Source: an uncultured Bacilli bacterium
GTDB lineage: Bacteria; Bacillota_I; Bacilli_A; RF39; UBA660
Assembly (NCBI GenBank): GCA_944371325.1
Contig: CALVXO010000009.1
Location: forward strand, 1 to 56,712
DNA: 56,712 nt
Direction of reading: 5' to 3'
In this document: positions 28,612 through 38,458 of the stretch, piece after piece
How the letters are laid out: each line of letters starts with the position of its first letter
Numbering within the stretch: position 1 is the first letter of the stretch
Notes under the pieces: model-generated
What the model saw: only the letters and a program-made list of their open reading frames with translations
Databases searched by the model: none
Told to the model about the DNA's origin: nothing
Program-made: the position numbers and the translations under genes

Positions 28612-31600
28612 ATGGACTAAAGAACAAAGTGAAGCCATAAATAAAGATCATAATAATATAATAGTAAGTGCGGGAGCAGGTTCTGGTAAAACGGCGGTAT
28701 TAAGTGAAAGAGTTATAACTAAATTAAAAAATGGGATTCATATTAATGAGTTATTACTTTTAACGTTTACTAAAGCAGCTGCTAAAGAAATGAAAGAAAG
28801 AATAAGAAAAAAAATAAAAGAAAATAATTTATTAGAAGAATTAGATATGATTGATGCATCATATATTACAACATTTGATAGTTTTGCTTTATCCATTGTA
28901 AAAAAATATCACTACTTATTAAATGTATCAAAAAACGTTAATATACTAGAGGAAGATATATTAAAAATTAAAAGAAAAGAAATATTAGATAATATATTTG
29001 AAAATAGATATTTAAATGATAATAAATTTATTAAATTAATTAATGATTTCTGTGTTAAAGATGATAAAGATATAAGAAATCAAATTTTAACTATCAGTTC
29101 TAAATTAGATATGTTACCTAATAAAAAAGAATATTTAGAAAATTATGATTATTTTAATGATGATATAATAAATAAAAATATCAATAATTACATATTATTG
29201 TTAAGGAAAAAAATAGAAGGTATAAGTAATTTACTAAGTGATTTAAGTGATTATACTGACTCTAGTTATATGGAAAAATTAGATTTAAATAATTTATTAA
29301 ATAGTTTTGATTATAAAAGTATTAAAGAAAATGCAATAATTAAATTACCTATGTTACCTCGAAATAGTTTAGAAGAAGCAAAAAAAACAAAAGAAAAATT
29401 AAAGAAAGCATTAGATGAAATAAATGAATTATGTATTTATGAAAATATAGGTGAAATAAAAAATACCATATTAAAAACTAAAGATTATGTTGATGTTATA
29501 AGATCAATTATTTTAGAACTAGATCAAGAAGTAAATAAATTTAAATTTGAAAATGATGCTTATGAGTTTATAGATATTGCTTTACTTGCTATAAAAATAG
29601 TAAAAGAAAATAAAAGTGTAAGAGAAGAAATTAAAAATTCATTTAAGGAAATTATGATCGATGAATATCAAGATACTAATGATTTACAAGAAGAATTTAT
29701 TAAGTATATTGCTAATGATAACATTTATATGGTAGGAGATATTAAACAATCTATTTATAGGTTTAGAAATGCTAATCCTAATATATTTAAAAATAAATAT
29801 GATTTATATAGTAAAAATATTGGTGGCATTAAAATAGATTTAAATAAAAACTTTAGATCAAGAAAAGAAGTATTAGATAATATTAATTTAATATTTAATA
29901 TCATTATGAATGATTTTATAGGTGGAGCTGATTATCAAGTATCTCATCAAATGGTATTTGGTAATGATGCATATATCAATGAAGGAAAAACTAATCAAGA
30001 TTATAATTTAGATTTAATAGATTATGAAGAAGATAAAACATATACAAAAGAAGAAATAGAATGTTTTATTATTGCTAATGATATTAAAGAAAAGGTAGAT
30101 AATAAATATAAAATATTTGATAAAGACCAGAATTTATTAAGAGATATTAGATATAGTGATTTTGTCATTTTACTAGATAGATCTTCTAATTTTGATTTAT
30201 TTAAAAAAATATTTGAATATCAAAAAATACCTTTAAATATTTTAAAAGATGAAAAAATGAATGATGATAACGATATTTTAGTTTTAAATAATTTAATTAA
30301 ATATATTTTAAAAATATATAATAAAGAATATGATAATTATTTGTTTATTAGTTTAATGCGTAGTTTTTTATATAATGAAAAAGATGATGTTATATTTAAA
30401 TATTTTGTTAATAAAAATTTTAAAGAAAGTATTTTATATAATGATGCTTTAAAAATAACTAAATTAATTAATAATAATTCTATTAGTAGTATTATTGATG
30501 AAATATTAAATGAATTTAAATTTTATGAAAAATTAATTACAATTGGTAATATCGATTCTAGTATAATCAAAATTGATAAGATAAAAGATATGGCTAATAA
30601 TTTAAGTAAATTAGGTTATGATATATTTGATTTTTCTAATCATTTAGATAAAATGTTAAAAGAAAAATTAGATATGAAATATAAAATTGAAAGTAATTTT
30701 GGGGATAATGTTAAAATAATGACCATTCATAATTCAAAAGGATTAGAATATCATATTTGTTATTTTGCTAACCTTTATAAAGCATTTAATATTAAAGATT
30801 TAAATGAAAGATTTTTATATAACAATAAATATGGAATTGTGACTCCATACTTCGATAACGGTATTGCAGACACAATATATAAAAAATTAGTTAAAGAAGA
30901 TTATCTACAAGAAGAGATATCAGAAAAGATTAGATTGTTTTATGTAGCCCTTACTAGAGCTAAAGAAAAAATGATTTTAGTATTACCTAAAAAGGAAATA
31001 AGTTATACTAAAGTTGATGATTCAGTTAAAGAAAAATATCGTAGTTTTGCTGATATAATTAATTCAATTAAAGATAAATTAGAACCATACACTAAAACTA
31101 TTGATTTAAATAAATTAAATTTATCAAAAGATTATAATTTAATTAAAGTAGGTAATTATCAAGATAATATTGAATTAATTGATGATAAAATAAAAATAGA
31201 AAATATTGATATCGAAAATGAAGTTATTGAGAATACTAGTTTTTCTAAAAAGATGAATGATTTAATTACTAAAGAAATAAAAGATAATTTAAACTTTGGG
31301 TTAGAAGTACACGAAATCTTAGAAAATATCAATTTTAAAGATAAATTTAATGTTGAAAATAAATTGATAAATGATAAAGTAAATAAATTTTTAAACAGTG
31401 ATTTATTAAAAGACATAGACAAAGCTAAAATATATAAAGAATATGAATTTATATATTTAAAAGATGACATAAAATATCATGGTATTATTGATTTAATGTT
31501 AGAGTATGATGATCATATTGATATAATAGATTATAAATTAAAAAATATTGATGATAAAAAATATATTGAACAATTAACAGGATATAAAAACTTTATTGAA

Positions 31601-31672
31601 TATAAAACTAATAAAAAAGTTAATTTATATTTATATTCAATAATTGATTCTAATATTTTAAAAATAGGGTGA
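28604..31672 (+). CDS. addA: AddA, UvrD-type helicase/nuclease subunit
   Basis: 1023 residues from ATG 28604 (MPKWTKEQSEAINKDH); GTG/ATG codons just upstream at 28592-28600 are alternatives. It overlaps the addB end by 8 bases. Superfamily 1 motifs: VSAGAGSGKTAVLSERV (Walker A), LTFTKAAAKEMKER (Ia), IMIDEYQDTND (Walker B), VGDIKQSIYRFR (III), MTIHNSKGLEY (V), FYVALTRAKEKM (VI). A C-terminal RecB-type nuclease follows: LEVHEILENI, then GIIDLMLEYD and DIIDYKLK. It is slightly shorter than typical AddA (~1200). Confidence 0.95.
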   Translation: MPKWTKEQSEAINKDHNNIIVSAGAGSGKTAVLSERVITKLKNGIHINELLLLTFTKAAAKEMKERIRKKIKENNLLEELDMIDASYITTFDSFALSIVKKYHYLLNVSKNVNILEEDILKIKRKEILDNIFENRYLNDNKFIKLINDFCVKDDKDIRNQILTISSKLDMLPNKKEYLENYDYFNDDIINKNINNYILLLRKKIEGISNLLSDLSDYTDSSYMEKLDLNNLLNSFDYKSIKENAIIKLPMLPRNSLEEAKKTKEKLKKALDEINELCIYENIGEIKNTILKTKDYVDVIRSIILELDQEVNKFKFENDAYEFIDIALLAIKIVKENKSVREEIKNSFKEIMIDEYQDTNDLQEEFIKYIANDNIYMVGDIKQSIYRFRNANPNIFKNKYDLYSKNIGGIKIDLNKNFRSRKEVLDNINLIFNIIMNDFIGGADYQVSHQMVFGNDAYINEGKTNQDYNLDLIDYEEDKTYTKEEIECFIIANDIKEKVDNKYKIFDKDQNLLRDIRYSDFVILLDRSSNFDLFKKIFEYQKIPLNILKDEKMNDDNDILVLNNLIKYILKIYNKEYDNYLFISLMRSFLYNEKDDVIFKYFVNKNFKESILYNDALKITKLINNNSISSIIDEILNEFKFYEKLITIGNIDSSIIKIDKIKDMANNLSKLGYDIFDFSNHLDKMLKEKLDMKYKIESNFGDNVKIMTIHNSKGLEYHICYFANLYKAFNIKDLNERFLYNNKYGIVTPYFDNGIADTIYKKLVKEDYLQEEISEKIRLFYVALTRAKEKMILVLPKKEISYTKVDDSVKEKYRSFADIINSIKDKLEPYTKTIDLNKLNLSKDYNLIKVGNYQDNIELIDDKIKIENIDIENEVIENTSFSKKMNDLITKEIKDNLNFGLEVHEILENINFKDKFNVENKLINDKVNKFLNSDLLKDIDKAKIYKEYEFIYLKDDIKYHGIIDLMLEYDDHIDIIDYKLKNIDDKKYIEQLTGYKNFIEYKTNKKVNLYLYSIIDSNILKIG

Positions 31673-31677
31673 TTTAT

Positions 31678-33162
31678 ATGAGTTTTATTAAAGATAAATA
31701 TAAACTTTTATTTATAATTATATTTTTAATTGCTGTTATTACAAGAATTATCTTATGGCCAACTTTACTTGAAGCAAATATTGATGAAGCAATGACTGCT
31801 ATAAATGCTAGTTCTATTGCTAATACTGGTAAAGATATGTATGGCGTTTCATTTCCTGTTTATTTAGAAGCATGGGGATTTGCTGGTCAAAGTGTAATGT
31901 TAGCTTACTTAACTGCTTTTTGTATTAAATTATTTGGTATGTCGATGTTTTCAATTAGATTACCAATGTTATTAATTAGTTTAATATCAATTATTGTTTT
32001 TTATGATTTTACTAAAAGAATATTTAAAGATAAAAAAATAGCTTTATTAGCCATGTTTTTACTTTCTATCACACCTTGGCATATATTACAATCTAAATGG
32101 GCAATTGATTGTAATATGTTTCCTCATTTTGCTTTATTTTCAACATATTTCTTATATCGTGGTATAACTGAAAAAAAACTATATTTATATATTTCGATGG
32201 TATTTTTTGGTTTAACTATGTATACATATGGTGTTTCAATTTATTTTATTCCTTTATTTTTATTAATAAGTGCGATTTATTTATTAAAAAATAAAAAAAT
32301 AAATATTAAAGAATTAATTATTTGTATTTTAATCTATATGATTATTTTTACACCGCTTTTTATTATGTATCTTATTAATTTCCTAAAAATTGATAAAGAA
32401 ATTAATTTGGGTATTTTTACTATTACTTATTTTTCTGAACAAACTAGAACTAATGATATGTTATTATTTTCTGATAATATTTTAAATCAATTGCTAAAAA
32501 ATATAATTAGTTTATTATCTGTTATTTTTACACAATATGATAATCTACCATGGAATGCAACTTCTATTTTTGGTACAACATATCATATATCTATTATATT
32601 TATAATAATTGCTTTAATTAATTATTTTAGAAAAAAAGAAAATAATATTGGTATAAAAATATTTGTTTTGTGGTCTATTTTAAGTTTATTTGTTGGAATA
32701 TTTATTAATGGAACAAATATTAATAGATTAAATATAATTTGGTATCCTTTAATTTTCTTAACTTTATATGGGATATTAATTTGTTTTAAAAATAAAAAAA
32801 CGTTAATTATAATAATTTATACTATTTTATTTATAAGTTATAATATTTTCTTCTATACTAGTTATTATAAAGATATTAATACAAGCTTTTGTTTTGGTAA
32901 TGGTTTAAAAGAAAGTTACGAGTTTTTAAGTAATTATGACAATTCAAAATATTATTTGAATTTAGATAATACAATTCAATTCAGAATTTATATAAATTTT
33001 CACAATGAAATATTTAATCAAAATGTTTTAGAAAAAACATCTATCGAAAAATTAGATGAAAATAGTATATATATTATTAAATCAACAGATATTGATAAAA
33101 TTGATATAACTGGTTTTACTAAAAGAATTTATGGTGAATATACAATTTTGAAATCACATTAA
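31678..33162 (+). CDS. Polytopic GT-C glycosyltransferase (GT39/ArnT-like)
   Basis: 494 residues from ATG 31678, chosen for AGGGTGA at 31666-31672. About 10-11 membrane helices; the first spans LLFIIIFLIAVITRIILW. The first extracytoplasmic loop has the acidic pair typical of GT-C enzymes that use lipid-phosphate sugars (LEANIDEAMTAINA). LSITPWHILQSKWAID and GTNINRLNIIWYPL fit the PMT_2/ArnT family. It would transfer a sugar from an undecaprenyl-type donor to a surface acceptor outside the membrane. It sits right after addA; no partner glycosylation genes are adjacent. Confidence 0.8.
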   Translation: MSFIKDKYKLLFIIIFLIAVITRIILWPTLLEANIDEAMTAINASSIANTGKDMYGVSFPVYLEAWGFAGQSVMLAYLTAFCIKLFGMSMFSIRLPMLLISLISIIVFYDFTKRIFKDKKIALLAMFLLSITPWHILQSKWAIDCNMFPHFALFSTYFLYRGITEKKLYLYISMVFFGLTMYTYGVSIYFIPLFLLISAIYLLKNKKINIKELIICILIYMIIFTPLFIMYLINFLKIDKEINLGIFTITYFSEQTRTNDMLLFSDNILNQLLKNIISLLSVIFTQYDNLPWNATSIFGTTYHISIIFIIIALINYFRKKENNIGIKIFVLWSILSLFVGIFINGTNINRLNIIWYPLIFLTLYGILICFKNKKTLIIIIYTILFISYNIFFYTSYYKDINTSFCFGNGLKESYEFLSNYDNSKYYLNLDNTIQFRIYINFHNEIFNQNVLEKTSIEKLDENSIYIIKSTDIDKIDITGFTKRIYGEYTILKSH

Positions 33163-33177
33163 TTTGTGATTTTTTTG
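33151..33177 (+). terminator. Terminator after the glycosyltransferase
   Basis: AAATCACA (33151-33158) and TGTGATTT (33165-33172) with a T-run to 33176; it overlaps the gene's last codons. Confidence 0.8.
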
Positions 33178-33226
33178 ATTGATTTTTAAGTATAAAAATG
33201 GTATTATTTAAAGTAGGATGTGTAAT

Positions 33227-33427
33227 ATGAAAGACGAAATTATATTAATAGGTTATATAGATGATGAAAAATATAGTAAGTTAGCTCATTTCTTTTCTAA
33301 TAATAAAGGAAATTATTTTGCCAAAGTAGTTGAATCAAACGGAATTTTAATATATGATGAATTACCCATAGAAGAACAAAAAAAAATATTAAATAAATTA
33401 GCAAACGGTGAAGCAAATGAGAATTAG
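33227..33427 (+). CDS. Small hypothetical protein
   Basis: 66 residues from ATG 33227, preceded by AGGATG; an in-frame ATG at 33218 lies inside that site. Soluble and charged: EIILIGYIDDEKYSKLAHFF, then DELPIEEQKKILNKLANGEA. I recognise no family. Its end overlaps the start of the HExxH protein by 11 bases, so the two are translationally coupled and probably act together, perhaps as a regulator or inhibitor of the peptidase-like protein. That role is a guess from coupling only. Confidence 0.65.
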   Translation: MKDEIILIGYIDDEKYSKLAHFFSNNKGNYFAKVVESNGILIYDELPIEEQKKILNKLANGEANEN

Positions 33428-35189
33428 AATAGATGAACAAGTATTAAACGGATTAAAAGAAAAAATAATTAACTATTTTAAATTTGATAAAATGATTATA
33501 AATAGAGTTGATCAATATTGTAAAGCATTATATATAGAAAATTTAAAAGAAAAAAATCAAGCACTTATGATAAGTAGAGCTAATGAAATTGCTATAGATA
33601 AAAGTTTTTTGATATTTGATGATAAAGAAAATATAATTAAATTTGATGACAAAATTTTAAAATTAATAAGAAGTCAATTGGGTCATGAATTACTACACAT
33701 GTTTTCTAGAGATATAAATGAAGGTATTGACTATAGTGGTATTAATTGCTATGATGAAAGAAAAAAAAGCTATATTATAGATTATACAGGACTAAATGAA
33801 GGGATTACGCAAATGTTTGTCGAAGATATTTTTGGTTATGTTGTTAGTCCTTTTTCTGATGGATATAAAGATTATAAAAAAATAGCTAAAATCATGCGTT
33901 TATGTTTAGGAAACAAGCCTTTTTTCAATAGCTATTTTTATCATAATAATATGTTAAGAGATGAATGCAATAGATTAAGTGGTAATAATTTTTTTGAAAA
34001 AATAGCAAAAACTTTAACTGATTTATATTATTTAAAAGAAACTGTTTCAAAAAGAAATAATTCTTACAACCAAATTGCTTTTAATATTTATAATAAAAGA
34101 ATAAATTCTTGTTTTGCAAATGTAATAATAAATTTAGTTTTACCAAAATTAAATTCGTTAAAAATTGAAGAAAAGAAATTTTTTATTAAAGCAATTTTAA
34201 AAGTGGTATCAGATGATAAAGAAAGAGAAATAGAAGTTGAAGGTTTATTAACAAAATATATTAATTTATCTAGTGAGGAATTATCTGTTGAAAAAAGAAA
34301 TATTGATTTATTTGAAGAAAAACAAAAACAAATAATTAAATTAATTAATTTTGATTCAAAAAAAACATCTTTCTATTTAAATCAAAATGGTGATATATAT
34401 TATATGAGTAATCAAAGTTATATACCAATAAAAAAAGATATTGATTTATGTGAATATATATATTCTAGTTTATATTCAAATTATTTTAATTTTAATGTTG
34501 ATAAAATTATAAATCAATTAAAAATGAAAAAAAGCAATCCTAAAATAATATTTCCTTCTAGCTATGGAATAAAAAAAAGAAGAATTATGTTTTCAAAAAT
34601 AAAGAATCAAGCATTAGAAAAACATGGCATTATTATTTTAAATAATTATTTAGAATGTGATAAAGAAGAAATAAAAATTAATTATGTAAAAAGTAATTTA
34701 GATTTTATTGATTTAAAAAAATTATCAAATAGATACCAATTGGAAAGAGAAAGTTTTTTTGAAAATTGTTCTGTTATAGATAGAATTACTAAACAAAAAG
34801 TATATAATAAAACAATTATTGATGGTGTCAGATTCGCCTATCTTTGGGATAAATCACAAAGTGGTGATAAAAGCATAACTTTTGATGAAAATAATAAAAA
34901 ATTATTTGATGAATTGATGTTTTGTATGACTAAAAATTTAGAGATGACTGGTAATTTAAATTATAAGGATATTTATAATTATGCTTTAAAAAATAATTTA
35001 AATATGATAAAAGTGTTAAAAAATTTATTTAGAAATCCAATTACTTACGAATGGGTTTATAATTTTGTAAGTACTAAAGTAAAAAAGAAAAAATTGAATG
35101 TAGAAAAAGAAAAGTCAATGGCCGAAATTAATCCACAATATAATGAGAATATTTTTAATTTAAAAGTAGATGAAATATTAAAAAAATAA
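33417..35189 (+). CDS. Putative zinc metallopeptidase (HELLH motif), unassigned family
   Basis: 590 residues from ATG 33417. A zincin signature is visible at ~88: QLGHELLHMFSRDIN, with the HExxH zinc motif, followed ~40 residues later by GLNEGITQMFVEDIFGY, where the Glu in NEG or VED could be the third ligand of a gluzincin. The rest (~150-590) is helical and Lys/Asn-rich with no recognisable domain. No signal peptide or membrane helix is seen, so it is probably cytoplasmic. The size and long unassigned C-terminus suggest a clade-specific family. It is coupled to the small gene upstream and closed by a terminator. Confidence 0.6.
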   Translation: MRIRIDEQVLNGLKEKIINYFKFDKMIINRVDQYCKALYIENLKEKNQALMISRANEIAIDKSFLIFDDKENIIKFDDKILKLIRSQLGHELLHMFSRDINEGIDYSGINCYDERKKSYIIDYTGLNEGITQMFVEDIFGYVVSPFSDGYKDYKKIAKIMRLCLGNKPFFNSYFYHNNMLRDECNRLSGNNFFEKIAKTLTDLYYLKETVSKRNNSYNQIAFNIYNKRINSCFANVIINLVLPKLNSLKIEEKKFFIKAILKVVSDDKEREIEVEGLLTKYINLSSEELSVEKRNIDLFEEKQKQIIKLINFDSKKTSFYLNQNGDIYYMSNQSYIPIKKDIDLCEYIYSSLYSNYFNFNVDKIINQLKMKKSNPKIIFPSSYGIKKRRIMFSKIKNQALEKHGIIILNNYLECDKEEIKINYVKSNLDFIDLKKLSNRYQLERESFFENCSVIDRITKQKVYNKTIIDGVRFAYLWDKSQSGDKSITFDENNKKLFDELMFCMTKNLEMTGNLNYKDIYNYALKNNLNMIKVLKNLFRNPITYEWVYNFVSTKVKKKKLNVEKEKSMAEINPQYNENIFNLKVDEILKK

Positions 35190-35212
35190 TTTAAATGATT
35201 ATTTTTTTTATT
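35183..35212 (+). terminator. Terminator before arcA
   Basis: AAAATAAT (35183-35190) and ATTATTTT (35198-35205) form a short stem followed by a T-run. Confidence 0.65.
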
Positions 35213-35224
35213 TCGACAAATCGA

Positions 35225-35253
35225 TTTACTTTTTTTATTAAAAATGATATTAT
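35225..35253 (+). promoter_or_regulatory. arcA: Promoter of the arc operon
   Basis: TTTACT (35225-35230), a 17-bp spacer and TATTAT (35248-35253), about 34 bases before the arcA start. No clear ArgR or CcpA operator was recognised. Confidence 0.5.
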
Positions 35254-35286
35254 TATATTAAAGATAAAAGAAAGTAGGGGAAGTAT

Positions 35287-36528
35287 ATGTATGCTATAAA
35301 AGTTAATAGCGAAATAAAGAAACTAAAAAAAGTTTTATTACATCGTCCTGGTAAGGAATTATTAAATTTAACTCCTGACACATTGAGTGAACTATTATTT
35401 GACGATATTCCTTATTTGCCAGTGGCTCAAAAAGAACATGATCAGTTTGCTTCTATTTTAAGAGAAAACGGAGTAGAAGTAGTATATTTGGAAGATTTAA
35501 TGACTGAAGTTTTAATGTTTAATCCAAGTATTAAAGAAAAATTTTTAAAACAATTTATTTATGAAGCAGGTATTAGAACTCCTAAATATAAGAATTTAGT
35601 ATACGAATATTTAAATAATATTGAAGATACTAAAGAATTAGTTTTAAAAACTATGGAAGGAATTCAGATAGGAGAATTAGATCGCGAAAAAAGAGAAGTT
35701 GAAAAATCTTTAGTTGATTTAGTTAGTGAAGAATCTAAATTTTTAGCTAAACCAATGCCCAATTTATATTTTACAAGGGATCCATTTGCTAGTATAGGTA
35801 ATGGTGTATCTTTAAATAAAATGTATTCAGTAACTAGAAATAGAGAAACAATATATGCAGAATATATATTTGAGTATCATCCTGAATTTAAAGGCCAATT
35901 ATCACTATATTATGATAGGTATTTGCCTCATCATATTGAAGGTGGTGACGTTTTAAATTTAAATGAACATATTTTAGCAGTTGGTTATTCTCAAAGAACA
36001 TGTCCAGAAGCAATTGATCAATTGGCTAAAAATTTATTTAAGGATAAAGATTGTAAAATTGATACTGTTTTAGCTTTTAATATTCCAAATAGTCGTGCCT
36101 TTATGCATTTAGATACAGTATTTACGCAAATTGATTATGACAAATTTACATATCATCCAGGTATTATGGATACTTTACAAGTATTTGAAATTACTGAAGG
36201 AGATATTCCTGATAGCGATGAAGATTTAAATGTTAAAGAAATTAATGATTCATTAGAAAATATTTTATCTCATTATTTAGGAAGACATATAACTTTAATT
36301 CCTTGTGCAGGTGGAGACAAAATAGCAGCTGAAAGAGAGCAATGGAATGATGGATCTAATACATTATGTATCGCACCTGGTGTAGTTATTGTATATGATA
36401 GAAATAATGAAACTAATGAAGTATTAAGGAAAAATGGAATAAAAGTATTAGAAATGAACAGTGCAGAATTATCTCGTGGTCGAGGTGGACCAAGATGTAT
36501 GAGTATGCCATTAGAAAGGGAGATGTAA
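35287..36528 (+). CDS. arcA: Arginine deiminase
   Basis: 413 residues, ATG start with AGGGGAAG. N-terminus [20 protein letters not shown] is diagnostic. Active-site segments are all present: [40 protein letters not shown] and the catalytic Cys404 in [16 protein letters not shown]. It hydrolyses arginine to citrulline and ammonia, the first step of the arginine deiminase pathway, giving ATP and acid resistance under anaerobic conditions. It is the first gene of arcA-arcB-arcC-carrier, with 1 base to arcB. Confidence 0.98.
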   Translation: MYAIKVNSEIKKLKKVLLHRPGKELLNLTPDTLSELLFDDIPYLPVAQKEHDQFASILRENGVEVVYLEDLMTEVLMFNPSIKEKFLKQFIYEAGIRTPKYKNLVYEYLNNIEDTKELVLKTMEGIQIGELDREKREVEKSLVDLVSEESKFLAKPMPNLYFTRDPFASIGNGVSLNKMYSVTRNRETIYAEYIFEYHPEFKGQLSLYYDRYLPHHIEGGDVLNLNEHILAVGYSQRTCPEAIDQLAKNLFKDKDCKIDTVLAFNIPNSRAFMHLDTVFTQIDYDKFTYHPGIMDTLQVFEITEGDIPDSDEDLNVKEINDSLENILSHYLGRHITLIPCAGGDKIAAEREQWNDGSNTLCIAPGVVIVYDRNNETNEVLRKNGIKVLEMNSAELSRGRGGPRCMSMPLEREM

Positions 36529-36529
36529 T

Positions 36530-37519
36530 ATGAATTTTTATGGAAGAGATTTTTTAAAGTTAATTGATTATACACCAGAAGAAATTGAATATTTAATTAA
36601 ACTTGCCATTCTTTTTAAGAAAAAGAAAAAAGAAGGAAAAAATCATGCTTATTTAAGAGGTAAAAATGTAGTCTTATTATTTGAAAAAGATTCTACTAGA
36701 ACAAGATGCGCATTTGAAGTTGGTGCAATGGATTTAGGTATGGGAGTAACTTATTTAGGTCCAACTGGTTCTCAGATGGGTAAAAAGGAAAGCATTGAAG
36801 ATACGGCTAGAGTTTTATCTAGAATGTATGATGGAATTGAATATCGTGGATTTGATCAAGAAATAGTTGAAGAACTTGCTAAATACTCTAATGTTCCAGT
36901 ATGGAATGGTTTAACTAATGAATTTCATCCAACTCAAATGTTGGCTGATATTATGACTGTAAAAGAACATTTTGGTGAAATAAGAGGAAAAAAATTAGTA
37001 TTTTTAGGTGATGGAAGAAATAATGTAGCTAATTCATTAATGGTTGTTTGTTCAAAATTAGGAATTAATTTTGTTTGTTGTTCACCAAAAGAATTATTTC
37101 CAAATAAAGATTTAATAAAAGAATGTAAAGAATTTGCTAAAAAGTATAATTCTAAGATAGAATTTATTGAAGATCCAAAAGAAGCAGTTAAAAATGCTGA
37201 TGTGTTATATACTGATGTTTGGGTTTCAATGGGTGAAGATGCAAGTATTTGGGAAGAAAGAATTAAATTATTAAAACCTTATCAAGTAAATAAAGGGTTA
37301 ATGAGTTTAGCTAATAGTGATGCAATATTTTTACATTGCCTACCATCATTCCATGATTTAAAAACAACAATAGGAAAGGAGATACATGATAAATTTGGTT
37401 TAACTGAAATGGAAGTAACTAATGAAGTGTTTGAATCAAAACAATCTAAAGTTTTTGATGAAGCAGAAAATAGATTACATACAATCAAAGCTATCATGTT
37501 TGCAACGTTATACAAATGA
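36530..37519 (+). CDS. arcB: Ornithine carbamoyltransferase (catabolic)
   Basis: 329 residues. Carbamoyl-phosphate site [15 protein letters not shown], the carbamoyl motif [16 protein letters not shown], and the ornithine-site HCLPSFHD; the C-terminal [20 protein letters not shown] is typical. In this operon it splits citrulline into ornithine and carbamoyl phosphate. The start is 1 base after arcA stops, with AGGGAG inside the arcA end. It overlaps arcC by 4 bases (ATGA), which argues for coupled translation. Confidence 0.97.
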   Translation: MNFYGRDFLKLIDYTPEEIEYLIKLAILFKKKKKEGKNHAYLRGKNVVLLFEKDSTRTRCAFEVGAMDLGMGVTYLGPTGSQMGKKESIEDTARVLSRMYDGIEYRGFDQEIVEELAKYSNVPVWNGLTNEFHPTQMLADIMTVKEHFGEIRGKKLVFLGDGRNNVANSLMVVCSKLGINFVCCSPKELFPNKDLIKECKEFAKKYNSKIEFIEDPKEAVKNADVLYTDVWVSMGEDASIWEERIKLLKPYQVNKGLMSLANSDAIFLHCLPSFHDLKTTIGKEIHDKFGLTEMEVTNEVFESKQSKVFDEAENRLHTIKAIMFATLYK

Positions 37520-38457
37520 GAAGAAAAGTAGTTATAGCATTAGGTGGTAATGCTTTAGGAAATACCCCAACAGAACAATTAGAATTAATAAAAAAAACAG
37601 CTAAAAATATAGTTGATGTTATTGAAGATGGTTATGATGTAGTTATAACTCATGGTAATGGTCCCCAAGTTGGTATGATTAATTTAGCTATGGAAGTATC
37701 ACATGAAGAAGCCAATACTCCAGATATGCCATTTGCTGAATGTGGAGCAATGAGTCAAGGATATATTGGTTATCATTTACAACAATCAATTCAAAAAGAA
37801 TTGTTAAAAAGAAATATGCGTAAAAACTGTATAACAGTTATAACGCAAGTTTTAGTTGATGATAAGGATGAGGCTTTTAAAAATCCCACTAAGCCTATCG
37901 GTAGTTTTTACACAAAAGAAGAAGCTGATCAAATAACTAAAGAAAAAGGATATGTTTTTAAAGAAGATGCAGGACGTGGTTATAGAAGAGTAGTTGCTAG
38001 TCCTAGTCCTGTTAAAATAATTGAAAACAAAGTAATTAGAGATTTGGTAAATAAAAGAAATATTGTTATTGCTGCTGGTGGTGGTGGTATTCCAATCGTA
38101 AAGAAAAGAAATGGTTATCAAGGTGTTGATGCAGTTATTGATAAGGATAAAACAAGTGCTAAATTAGCAATTGATTTAAATGCTGATATATTTTTAATAT
38201 TAACAGCTGTTGAAAAAGTTTGTATTAATTATGGTAAAGAAAATGAACAAAAATTAGATATATTAACAGTAAAACAAGCTAAAGAATATATGAAAAATGA
38301 TGAGTTTAAAAAAGGAAGCATGCTTCCTAAAATTGAGGCATGTTTAGATTATGTAACTCATAAAAGAAATGGCCAGGCAATTATTACGTCATTAAGTAAA
38401 TTAAAAGATGCATTGTTAGGCAGAACAGGCACAATTATTGTAAGAAAGGAAAAGTAG
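37516..38457 (+). CDS. arcC: Carbamate kinase
   Basis: 313 residues, the usual length. [63 protein letters not shown] and [14 protein letters not shown] are the conserved amino-acid-kinase segments of ArcC. It transfers phosphate from carbamoyl phosphate to ADP, the ATP-yielding last step of arginine catabolism. It starts in the arcB stop (4-bp overlap) and ends 1 base before the carrier gene. Confidence 0.97.
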   Translation: MRRKVVIALGGNALGNTPTEQLELIKKTAKNIVDVIEDGYDVVITHGNGPQVGMINLAMEVSHEEANTPDMPFAECGAMSQGYIGYHLQQSIQKELLKRNMRKNCITVITQVLVDDKDEAFKNPTKPIGSFYTKEEADQITKEKGYVFKEDAGRGYRRVVASPSPVKIIENKVIRDLVNKRNIVIAAGGGGIPIVKKRNGYQGVDAVIDKDKTSAKLAIDLNADIFLILTAVEKVCINYGKENEQKLDILTVKQAKEYMKNDEFKKGSMLPKIEACLDYVTHKRNGQAIITSLSKLKDALLGRTGTIIVRKEK

Positions 38458-38458
38458 T

